Below the pieces are notes generated by a model. The model saw nothing but the letters and a program-made list of their open reading frames with translations. It was not told the DNA's origin and searched no databases. A program made the translations under genes and the position numbers. This document shows, one piece after another, positions 23,599-35,561 of a DNA stretch of 64,000 nucleotides. This DNA comes from Gonocerus acuteangulatus. Lineage: Eukaryota > Arthropoda > Insecta > Hemiptera > Coreidae. Each line of letters starts with the position of its first letter. The first letter of the stretch is position 1. Location: the NCBI GenBank assembly GCA_946811695.1, contig OX328127.1, forward strand, positions 49,801,774 through 49,865,773, written 5' to 3'.

Positions 23599-24615
23599 TC
23601 ACTCACTCACTGACCTATCATCGCCCAGCCCAAACCACTCAACAGAAAAATTTTAATTTTTGCATGGACACTCCCTATAGAACCTAGATACTCGCTAAGA
23701 AAGGAGGATTTTTTGATATTTGAATTTTTAAGTATTTTTAGAGGGGTTTAAAGTTTTAGTTGGTTAGAGCAGGCAAGCCTAGGTAGCATGCATTGCTAAG
23801 AACAGCTGTTACCATACATTATCTATTCCATAGTATTATTTTTAATTGAGGTTAATTTCAACTATGATGGTGGTCCTTGAATTAATAGAAATAAACTGTC
23901 CCTCATAGAGTTTAGGCTATGAGGGGAAAAATCACCATTTTAATTGCGGTTCATTTCAACTTGTCCCCCATAGAGTTTTCGCTATACTTGGTGATGGTCC
24001 ATCCGAAGTAATAATATCCCGAACCCTTGCGCCTCCTCGCCCATCAGTATCCCCAGTCAGAACAACTCTTGGTCATTTAATCTTTATCGGTTACAATGCT
24101 GTTACTGGTAACCATGGGCGTGTATAGGAAATAATTCCGGAGGGGGGTGGAGCAGGTACCATTTCCGGTGAATGGAATACTAACTAAGAACTTGGAATAG
24201 TTTTAGGCAAATAAAACGCTATTACAACTAAAATTAAATATTTTTTATGAACTAAGTGATCTTATGTAATTTATTTATTTATTTCATTTATTTTTAAGGG
24301 TTTTAAGACACATTTTTACCAACAAATAAAAATATTGGGGGGGCTGCAGACCCCTCAGCCCCCGTTTATATACGCCCATGCTGGTAACCTATAGATAACG
24401 GGTTATCTGTTTCTTGACACTGGCCGGAGCGCCCCAGTGTCAAGAAACATTATACTTTGATTACTTATCAATTGATGTATAATATATACATGACAGGGAC
24501 CATGCTATAATAAAATGAAAAAAAATTATGTAGTAGCGTTAATTTTGCTGATACGTTATTTAATGCAATAAAATAATTACTTATCTGCCGTGACGAAGCA
24601 CGGGTATTCTGCTAG
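23599..24615 (+). mobile_element. Non-autonomous Helitron C2, head-to-tail with C1
   Basis: Starts TCACTCACTCACTGACC directly after the CTAG of C1 and ends ATTCTGCTAG followed by T. About 350 bp at the 5' end closely match C1. Carries a MITE at 24113-24380. Confidence 0.82.
24113..24380. mobile_element. MITE with 8-bp target duplication (copy 2)
   Basis: Same TIR as 22100-22312. Flanking duplications CTGGTAAC at 24105-24112 and 24381-24388. Nested in Helitron C2. Confidence 0.92.
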
Positions 24616-25184
24616 TTATAAATATAAAGGAGCAAAACTATTTATGTTTATTTTGCATAAATACAAATTATTTTAAGCACATTTTTCAGGAATACGTCTT
24701 GAACTACTCACCTTGCTGAGGAATGTTCTTAGTTATGCAGCTCTTGTATGACAGACTTTTTTTGTGATTGTAACATAATTATTATTTCTCATTTATTTAT
24801 TTGTTTATTTTCTAAGAAACACCCTATTATAATCAAAACAGTATATGGTGCATTTAGAAAGTGTCTTTTACATGTAATATAATAGCCCATAACACAAGAC
24901 CAACTGTGAGTTTACCAAGCAAAACCAGTGACGGTTTTGGGATTCAACATGTTTGGAAACTTGGAAATATAAGAATTTTCAACAATTACTAGGAATAAAT
25001 GAAGAATTGAGAGTGAAAGTCTCATTCAACCCAACACCCATTGGAGAAGCAGGGTTGTGAAGGGACAGCCATCAGGACACACCAAGATTGTCAAAAGAGG
25101 GATTTTGATCAAATACTCTTCTTGAAAATTTAGACTTGATAAAATACATTCATAAACCAACTTTAAACATTGTCTAAAAGTAAA
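24616..25184. other. Dynein intron, nothing recognised
   Basis: AT-rich sequence between two Helitrons. No signature seen. Confidence 0.5.
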
Positions 25185-25698
25185 TCTATTATATAAAAAT
25201 GAATCGCTAAATGTGTTGGTAAGCGCAAATCTCGAGAACAACTGAACCGATTTCGCTAATTCTTTTTTTATAATATTCCTTGAACTACGAGGATGGTTCT
25301 TACGGAGAGAAAAATTTAAAAAATTGCCTGAAAAAGTCTAAACACAACACTTTTCGGGTCTTTTTCACTTCCTTAACGCATATTCATTTTTATATAAAAA
25401 CATATGTTCTCAATTATAATATTTTTAACAGTTAACGTATTCGGTTATTTGTGTATAAGCTAAAAATTTTAAATAAATAAGAATGTAATCACTAGGTGAC
25501 ATTAGAATCACATGTTAATAATGCAATTTAAATTACTTTATATTTGCATTAACAAAGTAAAAAAGACTCCACTTTTCTATATTCCCATACAAAAGATTCG
25601 TAATAATGCTTAAAGGTCAATTTAAAATTTAATACCATAAAGTGTTAGTGGAGGGGTTCTGGGAAGGCAAAACAATTGAGTGACATTAGTATCGTATA

Positions 25699-25763
<65 letters not shown>

Positions 25764-26805
25764 GGCGCATCTACATCTAGGTCATTAGCGCCGACATCCA
25801 GGGTGCAGCGAGGAATTTTACCAGCGAGCCGTGGGATGATAAAATTCCTGCCGGAGGTTGGGAATCGAACCCACCATCTCCCGCTTATGAATCCAAGGCG
25901 CTAGCCATTAGACCACGGGAGACCCCCCGTATAAATATTAATGTCAATATTTGTCAATATTTATACGATGGTAACATTACTCAAAAACAAATTGTCTGTG
26001 GTAAAATGTCACTTGAAATGTTAACATCTCTTTGCTGTGCATCTATAATATTACTAAATCTAAAAGGCATAAATTTCTATAAAATTACTAAAGTGTTGTG
26101 TATTTGTGACTTACTAAATATGCCTCATATAAGGCCGAAGAACCCGAAATGCAACGCATCACATTAATTATCAATCTAATTGTACTGCCCAGGAACGTGA
26201 AGATCGCAATGAACGTGAAAGAATTTGGTTAAGACAGACCCGCGAAGCGCGACATTCGACTAATAATGGTGCAAGTTTGAATCGAGCTGCTGTGAATTCA
26301 TTACAGTGCCTGCAGCTGTGTTGCTATTGGACCTGTGAACTCAGTTTGACTATAAACAAATCCCAGGGCAGTCATTAAGTGTCTGTGGCATTAATCTAGA
26401 AAACCCATGTTTCTCGCATGGTCAATTATATGTTGCCTAAAATCATCTGCTCTGTTTATTAACCCATCAGGTAATGAAACAAAAAATATCGCGTACCATT
26501 AAAAATGAAACTAAAAATGAAACTTAATTTAGAATAAGTAAAAATAAAATGAAATATAATAAGTAGGTATCATAATAAGAAATCAGATATTGTAATTTTG
26601 ATTGTGATTTTTTAGTGACTATTAAAATAATTTTAAGTGTTTTATCATTTTTATTTTTTGACATAATGTAATTGTCGACTTATTAAGTTTTTTTTTCTTT
26701 TTTTTATCTTACTAGCTGTCCGGGTGTCCCAAATAGCAGAATAAGTATTAAAAAAAAATTAAGGAATTGACGGTTAGGCGGTACGAAGTTCGCCGGGTCA
26801 GCTAG
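25185..26805 (+). mobile_element. Helitron B, internally deleted
   Basis: Starts TCTATTATATAAAAATGAAT (preceded by A) and ends GCCGGGTCAGCTAG (followed by T). The 3' region can fold through GGGTGTCCC and CCGGGTCA blocks. It encodes two remnants of a Helitron Rep/helicase: QEREDRNERERIWLRQTREA near 26200 and SLSVCGINLENPCFSHGQLY near 26370. They are joined without the middle of the protein. Its SINE insertion lies at 25702-25927. The 3' terminus is 24 bp from dynein exon 12. Confidence 0.87.
25702..25927 (-). repeat. tRNA-derived SINE family B, full copy
   Basis: On the minus strand the head reads GGTCTCCCGTGGTCTAATGG then GGTTCGATTCCCAA; the tail is about 59 A (T on plus). Inserted in Helitron B. 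Confidence 0.88.
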
Positions 26806-26829
26806 TGGTATTATAAAAATGAGTACTAC

Positions 26830-27034
26830 CTTCAATTGCTCTAAATCTGGTCTCTCTGCTTTCACAACTTCAGCTAATAATTGGTCTTCTAATCCATCTT
26901 TTGTGACAGTAAAATTGATTAGGGTCGTTTGAGCTTGCATCTCTGGTTTATAATGCGGATTTGCCAGTTTTGTATGCAAGATAAGCCTAAAGTTAGGATT
27001 AAATTCCACCTCCTTGTCTCCGATTTTCAAAGCC
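26830..27034 (-). CDS. Dynein heavy chain exon 12 (AAA5)
   Basis: Encodes [20 protein letters not shown] then [20 protein letters not shown] and [23 protein letters not shown]. Donor GTAGTA; a Helitron terminus (26805) lies only 24 bp downstream of the exon end in the intron. Confidence 0.95.
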
Positions 27035-27429
27035 CTAAAAAAATTCTCATATTTTTAGATTTTGATAGTAGCTAAAAGAGGCTAATTACACCAGGCACAA
27101 AGAACAGACTATTGAAAAGAATTACAACAAATATAAATGTAAGTGAAGGTTTGAACAACATTGATGATTGAAATATTTACCTTTTCTGAAAAGAGTAAAG
27201 TAACTGACATTCTCTACACAACAGTCTACTTAAAAAATGTTATCCTAATCAAATAATTACCATAGACTGCGGGAAAAATATGAAAAACTTTTAACGTTCT
27301 CAAACAGAAATCCTAAGAGAAGTATAGGAGGAGGGATTTTGTAGCCTAAGGATAGTAGGTTAGCAGAAGAGGGTCTATTTTTAAAATCAATAGCACTACT
27401 TTGAAGAACTTGGATTTGCATCAGAAATC

Positions 27430-27526
27430 CCTAACTGCACTGAGTCAATACTAATTCTCTAAATAGAAATAATAAGCCTCCTCGGTGCCCCCAATCAAAC
27501 TGTGATCCCTTTAAGACCTGGCGTGG

Positions 27527-27572
<46 letters not shown>

Positions 27573-28900
27573 GCAGGCGCTAGATCTAGAGAGTACAGTG
27601 GAAAGTCAAAAATTTTAGTACCATGTTGCTGGTATGTGGTGGTGCATTGGCGTGCAGTAACAACCAATTTCTGGTCTGGAACATCTGTAGCCTAATGCGC
27701 TAACAAGTGTGCAGTAACAAATTTTTGAGAACTTCCAAGTAGAATGCGGCATTCTACGTTTGGTCAGCAGGAATGAATTCCTTATGGATGATTCTTTTTT
27801 TGTTTGTCAAAAAATGTGATCAACATGGTCTTCACTTTGGATTTTACCAGTCCATGGCCAGTCCATCGATAGTCTTTTCATTTCGGGGTTGTACGGGTAA
27901 CATCTCAAGTCTCATCTCCTGTACCTAACAATGGATCCCAGAAAGGTTGGATCCCTGTCAGACATTGGTACCTCATACATGACTGTACAAACATTTCATC
28001 TTATGATATATTTTAATTAGACTTAATGCAAATTTGTTAGTTTGATTTTCAGTAATTGATAATTATTTTTCTTTAATTTTCGAAAGTTTGCCACAACATA
28101 CATCAGTCCAACAGCAATCAGTATAGATTGAAAATGAAAAATGTTTTTTCACATTCGATACTTTGCATCTGTATCGATGACATGTCGATGAAATGTCTTG
28201 CTTTTTGTTGTTGCAGCTCATATTCATGAACAAATCTTTTTTTTTTTTTTTTTTTTTTTTAAATATATTTTTATATGTGGCAGAAGGTCAAATTCGAACA
28301 CTACTCTTTCAGTGTGCTCTGCATGCTTCGCGTTCCTATGACGCCTCTTCAGGAGCTCTTAAAATAATGTACAATTACAACCTGCACCACCAAGAACCTT
28401 CTGCAGGTAGGGCCACTTCTAGACCTTTAAGAGCTCCTGAAGAGGCGTCATAGGAACGCAAAACATGTAGAGCACAATAATAGAGTAGTGTAGAACGTGA
28501 ATGTTTTTGTTTGAATTTGACCTTCTGCCACATATAAAAATATATTAGAAAAAATGGGGTCACCATCTTATAATATGAACAAATCTTGCTTTTGCCAAAT
28601 TATTCATGGATGATGATTTTGCTAATGCCCAATTTTTCTGCTATTAATCGGAGAGTCAATCGCCAATCTTTTGTTAGCATCACTCACACATGATCAGAGT
28701 TTTCTGGTGTCCTGCTTGTGGATGGCCGGCCTGTATGTGGTTTGTCCTCCACAGATTCCTTAACAGTGCGAAAGACTACAAACCAATCATACAGACATTT
28801 CTTACTCGCAGCACCCAGCCCGTACATATGCACCAACATCTCATTGGGGGATGATTCTGTCACCGTTTTACCCCATTTGAAGCAGAACTTAATGCTGTGT
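27430..28900 (-). pseudogene. mariner transposase pseudogene, interrupted
   Basis: N-terminal part (28900 down to 28590): KFCFKWGKTVTE, YDWFVVFRTVKESVEDKPHT, GRPSTSRTPEN and RLTLRLIAEKLGISK, the helix-turn-helix region of mariner transposases. C-terminal part near 27570-27660: PLYSLDLAPADFF, the catalytic YSPDLAP motif with Ser-Leu in place of Ser-Pro. Several stops and frameshifts, a 40-base poly(A/T) expansion inside the PADFF segment, and a retroposed insertion at 28229-28584. Clearly dead. Confidence 0.85.
28229..28584 (-). mobile_element. Retroposed inverted-repeat element with poly(A) and TSD
   Basis: About 300 bp whose halves are inverted repeats (arms share GGCAGAAGGTCAAATT, CGCCTCTTCAGGAGCTCTTA). 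It ends in a run of about 24 T on plus (poly(A) in element sense) and is flanked by 12-bp direct repeats ATGAACAAATCT near 28217-28228 and 28576-28587. The tail and long duplication indicate LINE-type insertion. Confidence 0.75.
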
Positions 28901-28920
28901 CATTAATGTTGCTCCATTAC

Positions 28921-28940
28921 TACTACTACTACTACTACTC
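28921..28940 (+). repeat. (TAC)n microsatellite
   Basis: Six to seven TAC repeats. Confidence 0.9.
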
Positions 28941-29415
28941 GGGTCACTCAATTAGACTGAATGCAATGAGCATTGCTCTAGAATCTAGTATTGACAGAGG
29001 TCAAGTCCAGAATGTCCGAGCATGTCTATACAGGCACGCGAGCTTCTATCAAACATTGAATACCCACTTTTGAGACCACTCATCAAACTTTTCAGACACA
29101 CCATGAATATGTTTACATATCTTTGTAATGAGATTTCAATAATTAGTAACACGATCAATGCAGTAGGACTGCATGATGAAATCATGGAGCAAATATCATT
29201 CTACTCTTAAAAGTTAACTGTCTTCACACACTGAATACCTTACCTTAGTAGAGAGTGAGTCTAACAATGTACTAATACTAACATGATTTTTATAGAGGGG
29301 GATCTAATAGTTGATTTTGAGACAAACAAAAATAATAATGAAACTTGTTAGAGAATTTTAGATGTTTTTGTGCTGCTAAAAATAATTTAGTTTTTATTAA
29401 TAAAATTTCACTCAC
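28941..29415. other. Dynein intron, nothing recognised
   Basis: Short overlapping ORFs on both strands (28985-29210) match nothing I recognise. Confidence 0.4.
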
Positions 29416-29609
29416 TTCCCTTTTTTTATTAAATTTCGACCTAAGAGTGGATCAAGAACTGGGTCAAGGCTTTCTAAAATATTTTCCAAAAGAACAGTAT
29501 CTCCATTTTTCAATGCGCTTTCTAAAGCTTCAAGATAACCTTTTTGTCCAGCACGAAGAACTATTATTTCGGTTCCATATTTATTCTTAATCCACTTAAC
29601 TCCTTGCAG
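29416..29609 (-). CDS. Dynein heavy chain exon 11 (AAA5)
   Basis: Begins [14 protein letters not shown] and ends [18 protein letters not shown]. It contains the GDTVLLENI segment (Walker B-like region). Acceptor CAG, donor GTGAGT, phase 2 out. Confidence 0.94.
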
Positions 29610-30545
29610 CTGAAATAAAAAAATTAAAATCTATTAAGTTTATTTTAGCTTTGAAAATGAAGGAAGCTCTTTTAAAATAAATGTTGGAAGACATCTAAAC
29701 AGAATTTCACGTTAGAAGCTGTTGCATCTGATCTTCGAAAAAATGTTTTACTCAGACACATTAATAGGTTCCTTAGAAAATAATTTGTTCTTGTGTCAAG
29801 GAATAACATATGTTCAGGTGATGTAATGAGAATCAACGAATGCATTGTTAATTGCATGGAGCCAACCAAAACATTTTGGAAAAGAACATAATGAACTGAA
29901 AGTGGTGTGATATAAAAAGACAATGAACCTACCAACAGCTAAAATTAATGGAAAGGGAAATATTTTCAGTTTCTATGGAAATATCAAATTGTGTATATAA
30001 AAATTCTTGAAAATGAAATAATATTTTATTTCTGGGCTGTCGAATTTCATTAATGGTCCGACGAAATAGAGCACTGGCATAATATCACATGTGTGTGTGC
30101 GCGTGTGTATATATATGTGTGCGTGTGTGTTTCTGTTCGCTCTCTCACATGCTGAAAACTGGTCAGATTTTGATGAAATTTGGTAAAGGTCAAGTTCATT
30201 AACCAGCAGAATCCGCCCATAGGAACCCACCATGCATTGCCAAAAGACCTTAAAGAGATATTGTAAAATACTTGAAAAGAATGAATAAACAAACAAATAT
30301 ATATACAAATTTAATGACAAGTGATGACATTTTGGGTCCACACCCACTATTTGAGGATCATTTTAACCACTATTTGAGGTTTCCAACCTCTAGGGATTCC
30401 TTTTGCCCTAGGAAGAGTACACCCCCCCCCCCTAGGCCATGGGGTTTCCTTCTTCATAAAAGGAAATTTACTTCTGCTAATGAAAATATTAGCAACTAAC
30501 TTAGACTATACACAAAAATTAGAAGAAATATATGCAAATGGGAAC
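29610..30545. other. Dynein intron with GT-rich and partial repeat sequence
   Basis: 30088-30135 is a TG/TA-rich microsatellite. 30150-30260 shares GGTCAAGTTCATTAACCAG with Helitron C1 (22965-22985), so it is probably an old fragment of that family. Confidence 0.5.
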
Positions 30546-30710
30546 CTGAGGATCTATCATTAACGGCCATCTATCAGTATTTGACAGTATTGTAGCATTT
30601 TCAGTTGACATGCGGTCACTTGGAAGACCTTCATTGTTCCAAATTGCTATTTGAGCATCATCTGTTAGAAGGCTTAGTGGATCCAAACCATCAGTAAATG
30701 GAACTGCAGG
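30546..30710 (-). CDS. Dynein heavy chain exon 10 (AAA5)
   Basis: Fifty-five codons: [20 protein letters not shown], then [18 protein letters not shown] and RWPLMIDPQ. The last two are conserved AAA5 motifs. Acceptor TAG, donor GTTCCC, phase 0. Confidence 0.94.
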
Positions 30711-30798
30711 CTAAAAACAGAAATTAAATTAATGTTTGTAGTTATAAAACTATTTAATTTAGTATAAGTGTTTTTGTTCTGAACAAAAATTGTATCAC

Positions 30799-30937
30799 CT
30801 CCATAGTTTTCAAGAATGGTAGCCAGCATTTATTAAGCAAGTCAAGACGATATTGTTTTGTGAAGCAACCAACGTAAGATACAAATGCTGTTATTAAAAG
30901 AACATCCCCAGGCAATGTAGTACCTTGTTTCATAAGG
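30799..30937 (-). CDS. Dynein heavy chain exon 9 (AAA5 start)
   Basis: Reads LMKQGTTLPGDVLLITAFVS then YVGCFTKQYRLDLLNKCWLPFLKTME, the conserved start of AAA5. The split Ser codon joins exon 8 exactly. Acceptor TAG, donor GTGATA. Confidence 0.94.
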
Positions 30938-31192
30938 CTAAACAAAAAAAAAAAAAAAAAAAAAAAAAAATTATATAAAGCGATGATGAAGTATGATATG
31001 TGAATGAAATAATGAAATTTTATATATATATATATATTTTTAAAATATATATAATGGGGTTCTCTAGGAAGTGTAAGTTTCTGGCATAGCAAAGTGTAGC
31101 ACTCCTATTCAAAATAAAGGCTAAGTTATATTCCATTACAAATATCATCTTTTGTCAAACAATTAAATAAATAAAAGCAGTAATAAAAGGGA

Positions 31193-32147
31193 TATAAAGA
31201 AACTACTTCCACCTTCTACATGCATCTTCACAGATGGATCCAAGGACATTTCAGGAGTTGGAGCAGCCTTTCTTTCTGAATCCAGGACACACATGTTCAA
31301 ACTCTTGCCAATATGTACTTCCTTTACAGCAGAACTATTAGAAATATATAAAGCACTTTCCATTGTTCCCCCCTAATAGAAACATTGCAATATTTTCTGA
31401 CTCGTTATCAGCCCTACTGGCAATTAGAAACATATATTCCGATCACCCACTCGTTGTAAATATACGTGAGTGTTTAGAGTCATTAGCAAAAGATAATATA
31501 TCAATTATATTTGTATGGATCCCTGGGCATTGTGGGATTGATGAAAATGAAGAAGTAGACAAAGCTGCAAAAAAAGGAATTAATGACGGTATCATTTATA
31601 AACAAATTCCAGTGTTGGATATCCATGCGCACATAAAGTCAGTAATATGGAATTCCTTGCAAAATTTTTGGTATTTGCAAAATAGTAACAAATTAAGAGA
31701 AATTAAAAGAGAAGTTAGACCTTGGAAATCGTCCTTCATGGAAAACAGAAGAGAAGAGGTGGTGCTCTCTCGACTGCGCATAGGGCATACACGAATGAGT
31801 CACAGACATTTGATGTGTAGAGAAGAACAGGCCATATGTGAGAGTTGTGGAGTCCCTCAAACCGTTAAGCACATTCTAACTGAATGCCAAAAATTTAAAA
31901 ATGAAAGAGATGAAGTCCAACTACCTGTACATTTGGATGAAATACTAGGCAACGGCGCAACAAAAATAAATAAATTAATGAAATTCTTGAAATCCAGCAA
32001 ATTAATTTCCAAAATATAAATTTTACATTTCTATGACATATCCCATTAGTAGATAAAATTGAAAATAAACTAAATGAATATTTAATTTTCTTATTATGAA
32101 ATTAAATAAATATAACAATTGTGAAAAAAAAAAAAAAAAATGAATAA
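31193..32147 (+). pseudogene. LINE 3' fragment with RNase H domain (copy 1)
   Basis: 5'-truncated non-LTR element. RNase H motifs: IFTDGSK, SFTAELL, IFSDSLSALL and WIPGHCGIDENEEVDKAAKK. This is followed by the family's C-terminal Cys/His segment CESCGVPQTVKHILTEC. A frameshift near 31365 separates the two halves. Ends in a poly(A) tract at 32125-32141. Fits the I/jockey-like LINEs that carry RNase H. Confidence 0.88.
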
Positions 32148-32298
32148 TTTACAACTGAGAGAGAAACAAATATTTGCTCCTTCTGAAAGTGTTTCCTGAA
32201 TACATGTGCCTGTGGCAAGGTCATCGTCCAGAACTACATTCGAGGCATTAATGACCCAAGGGGTTGACAAGCCTTAAAAGAAAGAAAAAAAAAAAAAA
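32148..32298 (+). repeat. Possible SINE-like insertion with A-rich tail
   Basis: Extra sequence relative to the second copy of family X, ending in an A-rich tract before GGCAGTG. Not otherwise identified. Confidence 0.4.
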
Positions 32299-33383
32299 GG
32301 CAGTGTGAAATAAAAGAAGATTCAAAATGTCTCGGCTAGGAGCGATAAGGCGTCGTGAAATACAAGTTTTCCCAGGCAGATAAGTGATAGAGATGCTTTG
32401 AAAAGCGCTCTTTGGACCCCCGATGTATCGAACTCAGATCCCATAACCTTATCAAATCATCCACCATGGCTATTACATCCTCCACACGCTAATATCAGCC
32501 TTACAAAATATTTAAAAAAAGAAACCCCGCCTTTAATCTATGAAAATGAATTCTATAAAATTAAAAGTCAAACAGTGCCTAGTAACTTTGTCTTCACTGA
32601 TGGATCAAAAACAGTGGAAGGAGTAGGATCAGCTATACTGTCAGAACAAAGAATGTACAAATGTTCACACCCTTCTATTTGTTCAAGCTTTACAGCTGAA
32701 TTACTAGCTATAAAAAAGGCTCTAAATTTTATTATCCCAACAACTCAACAAATCGTAATTTGTACAGATTCTTTATCATCAATTCTAGTAATCTGCAATC
32801 TCTACCCAGACAAATCACTGGTCATAGACATACAAAACAAAATAAATGAGTTCAGAATAAATAACATAAAAACTCTGGAATAATAATAATTGAAAACTTA
32901 AAAGTTGACAAAGCAGCAAAAGAAGCAACAAAAGAAGGACAGTTTTGCTGTCAAGTTCCTGTAAACGATGTATTAGCAGCCGTGAAACTACCACTAAAAA
33001 ATAAATGGTTCCAAGAATGGAATAGGATGGAGTTAGGGGAAAAGCTCCGTGAAATAAAAGAAGACATAGATGCATGGAGTAGTAGCATATGCGCCAGAAG
33101 ACGAGAGGAAGTGATATTGACCAGGCTACGAATAGGACACTCAAGACTGACGCATGGCTATCTTATGGCAAAGGAACCACCAACGATATGTCAGTACTGC
33201 GGAGTACATCTAACCGTAAAACATATCCTCACAGAATGCAGGGCCTACATCAAAGAAAGAGAACAGTTAGATTTGCCCACTGACCTAAGGGAACTTATGG
33301 GAAATAACTCAAATCACTTAACTAAATTATTTGCTTTCCTGGAAAGAACTAAGTTAATCAGACATATTTAATTTATAAATATT

Positions 33384-33395
<12 letters not shown>

Positions 33396-33446
<51 letters not shown>
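33396..33446. repeat. (TA)n microsatellite
   Basis: About 25 TA repeats directly beside the solo LTR of family Y. Confidence 0.95.
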
Positions 33447-33449
<3 letters not shown>

Positions 33450-34216
33450 AATGATTAATTATTATAAAATGATTGTGCCACGTTGGGTCGCCATTTAATG
33501 TTAAGATTAACTTTTATAAAATGAATGAAAAAATTGTAATTACTTTAATAAGTTTTATTTTATGAATTTGACTTGATCTCAGGGATTAAAGTTCCGAGTG
33601 AATGAACGATATAATATTTATTTCCAGACAATTCTGAGATACAAACATCAATACCAAAAACAATACAAATGACAATAAAAGAATTAACAATTACAAAAAA
33701 ATAAATTTTACCTCTAAATCAATTTGCTTCCAACAAGGCCTCAACTCCTTCCTCAATGCGACACGCCTTACCGCCAGGTCTCGTGCCTCTAAATTAATTT
33801 GCTTCCAATAAGGCTTCAATACACTGCGCTTCAGTAATTAATGGACTCAAGCTCCGCACGCGACCAACGCTGAGAATAGAGAGACGCTCCGTTCGAGCGG
33901 GCTGCTGGGACTCAACTGACGCTTTGCTAGAGGGAAAACTTTGCATCCTTGTTTCTTAACTTCCGCATTATGTTCGTTCATATATAAAGATAATAATTAT
34001 GTTTTTCGTAACTTCAAATAATTAATTTATTACCATCTGAATGTACATTTAATATGGATATATTGTACACCAGTATTGTCCAAAAATATTATTAATTTTG
34101 ATCGTATATAATACGATGTTAATTGTATATATGGTTTGTGATTTGCGCGGGCTTTTCAAAATATCGATGGTTATTTGAATTTAAAAATATTTTCGTGAAT
34201 GTAATATATCATTACA
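33447..34216 (-). repeat. Solo LTR family Y (copy 1)
   Basis: Ends TGTAATGAT...ATCATTACA (TG...CA) inside a TA array. On the minus strand a TGGCGACCCAACGTGG block resembles a retroviral-type primer-binding site next to an LTR. Related copies at 57041-57695 and, inverted, 59673-60344. Confidence 0.75.
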
Positions 34217-34331
34217 ATATATATGTTTCAATCTCCTCCTATCTATCTTCAATCTATATCGATCTTCTCAATCTATCTTCAAGTAGCACTTTTGGTCAAT
34301 ATCACTTTCTTTCCTCAATAGTCATATCATA

Positions 34332-34332
<1 letters not shown>

Positions 34333-34386
<54 letters not shown>
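34333..34386. repeat. (TA)n microsatellite
   Basis: About 27 TA repeats in the LINE 3' region. Confidence 0.95.
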
Positions 34387-34390
<4 letters not shown>

Positions 34391-34492
34391 GTAATATTGA
34401 AATTATATGCCAATTGAAACATATAAGATCAAACGAGTCTTCTAACTGAGACATCCATGACCCATGTGGTTGACATGTGTCTAAAAACACAA

Positions 34493-34538
<46 letters not shown>

Positions 34539-34574
34539 AGATCCAAGAGTCTCTGGTATGGCGGAAGGAACACC

Positions 34575-34584
34575 TATAAAAAGG
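34575..34584 (+). promoter_or_regulatory. TATA box in repeat family X
   Basis: TATAAAAAGG followed by the conserved CCTTCCCCCACCACTCG initiator-side block, shared with 60762-60771. Confidence 0.6.
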
Positions 34585-35211
34585 CCTTCCCCCACCACTC
34601 GATCTCATTGCAGCACCAGCGGACGGCCCACACACTCTCTCATTGCAACTCAAGCCACAGGCGACTACACTCTGACTCCTAGCTTCACCCGACGGCCAGA
34701 CACCACTCTAAGTTCCAGCATGCCGATATAACAACCTCAAGTCTGCCTCTTCGTTTCATAGAACATCATACGCACCTTAAAGCTGAGTATCACTCAAATA
34801 TAAAATAAACTGCCAATGCATAAGTAAAATCCATAAAAACTAGCAAAAATTAATTTAAAATGGCCAATAATTTTATTCATGTATATTATTTCTATATTTT
34901 AGTTGTGAGCTAAGTTTTTTTACAAATACCCCAACATTGATCAAATTATGTAAGTCAAGCATATTTATTTACTATATTTAAGATATTTAATTTAACAACA
35001 ATGCAAAGCCAAAAACATTATTTATTTCTTCAATATAATTCAATTGTTTCCAACTCTGTTTTATTATTATGAACCTTTCTCCTGGTATATAAAATATGGT
35101 CTCAATACAATAAACAATGGAAGGTAAGAAGTGGTTATCAATTAATATTTCTCATGCTTTTCATTTCATGAAATTTTATTCAAATTAAAGAAATAATAAG
35201 TTAAATAACAA

Positions 35212-35290
35212 ACCCGCCGGTGCTAATAGCCAAACAGTTGATGCGCCGTTAAAAACGAACAAAAAAAACAAAACAAAAAAAACAAACCCG
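35212..35290 (+). repeat. SINE tail fragment (GATGCGCCGT family)
   Basis: Reads GGTGCTAATAGCCAAACAGT then TTGATGCGCCGTTAAAAA, the 3' part shared with the 5S-derived SINE at 53793-53945. Confidence 0.7.
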
Positions 35291-35561
35291 TATGTGGTGA
35301 TTTTGGTTAAATTCTAATGAACCCTGAGATCTATTGAAAATTTTTAATAAGAAATTTTTTTAGAAAATTTAAAGAAATAAAATTTTAATATAATCAATTT
35401 TTCCTTCCCCCCAAAACACCACAATATATATATATATATATATATACATTATTTTGAACTGAATTTCTATCATGTAAATGTTTGAATAGTAAATTTGTAA
35501 TTACTTGTTTATTTATACCAAAACATAATTGTCAATAAGCCACATTTTAATTTATATTTTA

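Larger units (their letters stand above)
32442..34533 (+). mobile_element. LINE insertion copy 2, 5'-truncated, with TSD
   Basis: Flanked by direct repeats AACTCAGATCC at 32431-32441 and 34534-34544, with a poly(A) tail at 34496-34533. RNase H region 32442-32883 (FVFTDGSK, SSFTAELLAI, ICTDSLSS) and C-terminal region 32900-33371 (CQYCGVHLTVKHILTEC). The segment that should carry the catalytic His (WIPxHCGIxGNE) is deleted between them. The 3' UTR holds (TA)n tracts and a solo LTR at 33447-34216. Confidence 0.85.
31051..35446 (+). repeat. Repeat family X copy 1, broken by insertions
   Basis: Segments 31051-31192, about 32148-32441 and 34534-35446 align in order with the uninterrupted copy at 60395-61566 (shared TTTCTGGCATAGCAAAG, CTCGGCTAGGAGCGATAAGG, TATAAAAAGG, CTTTCTCCTGGTATATAA and CAAAACACCACA at the end). 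LINE insertions separate the segments. The class is unknown; TATA-box layout suggests an LTR or similar promoter-bearing element. Confidence 0.75.

Noticed and set aside
25680..25904. ORF with a long Phe run
   Set aside because: Poly(T) tail of a SINE; similar Phe runs at 23405, 27530, 28240 and 42601 have the same cause.
28921..28940. CRISPR-like short repeats
   Set aside because: Simple (TAC)n microsatellite in animal DNA; no spacer structure anywhere in the window.
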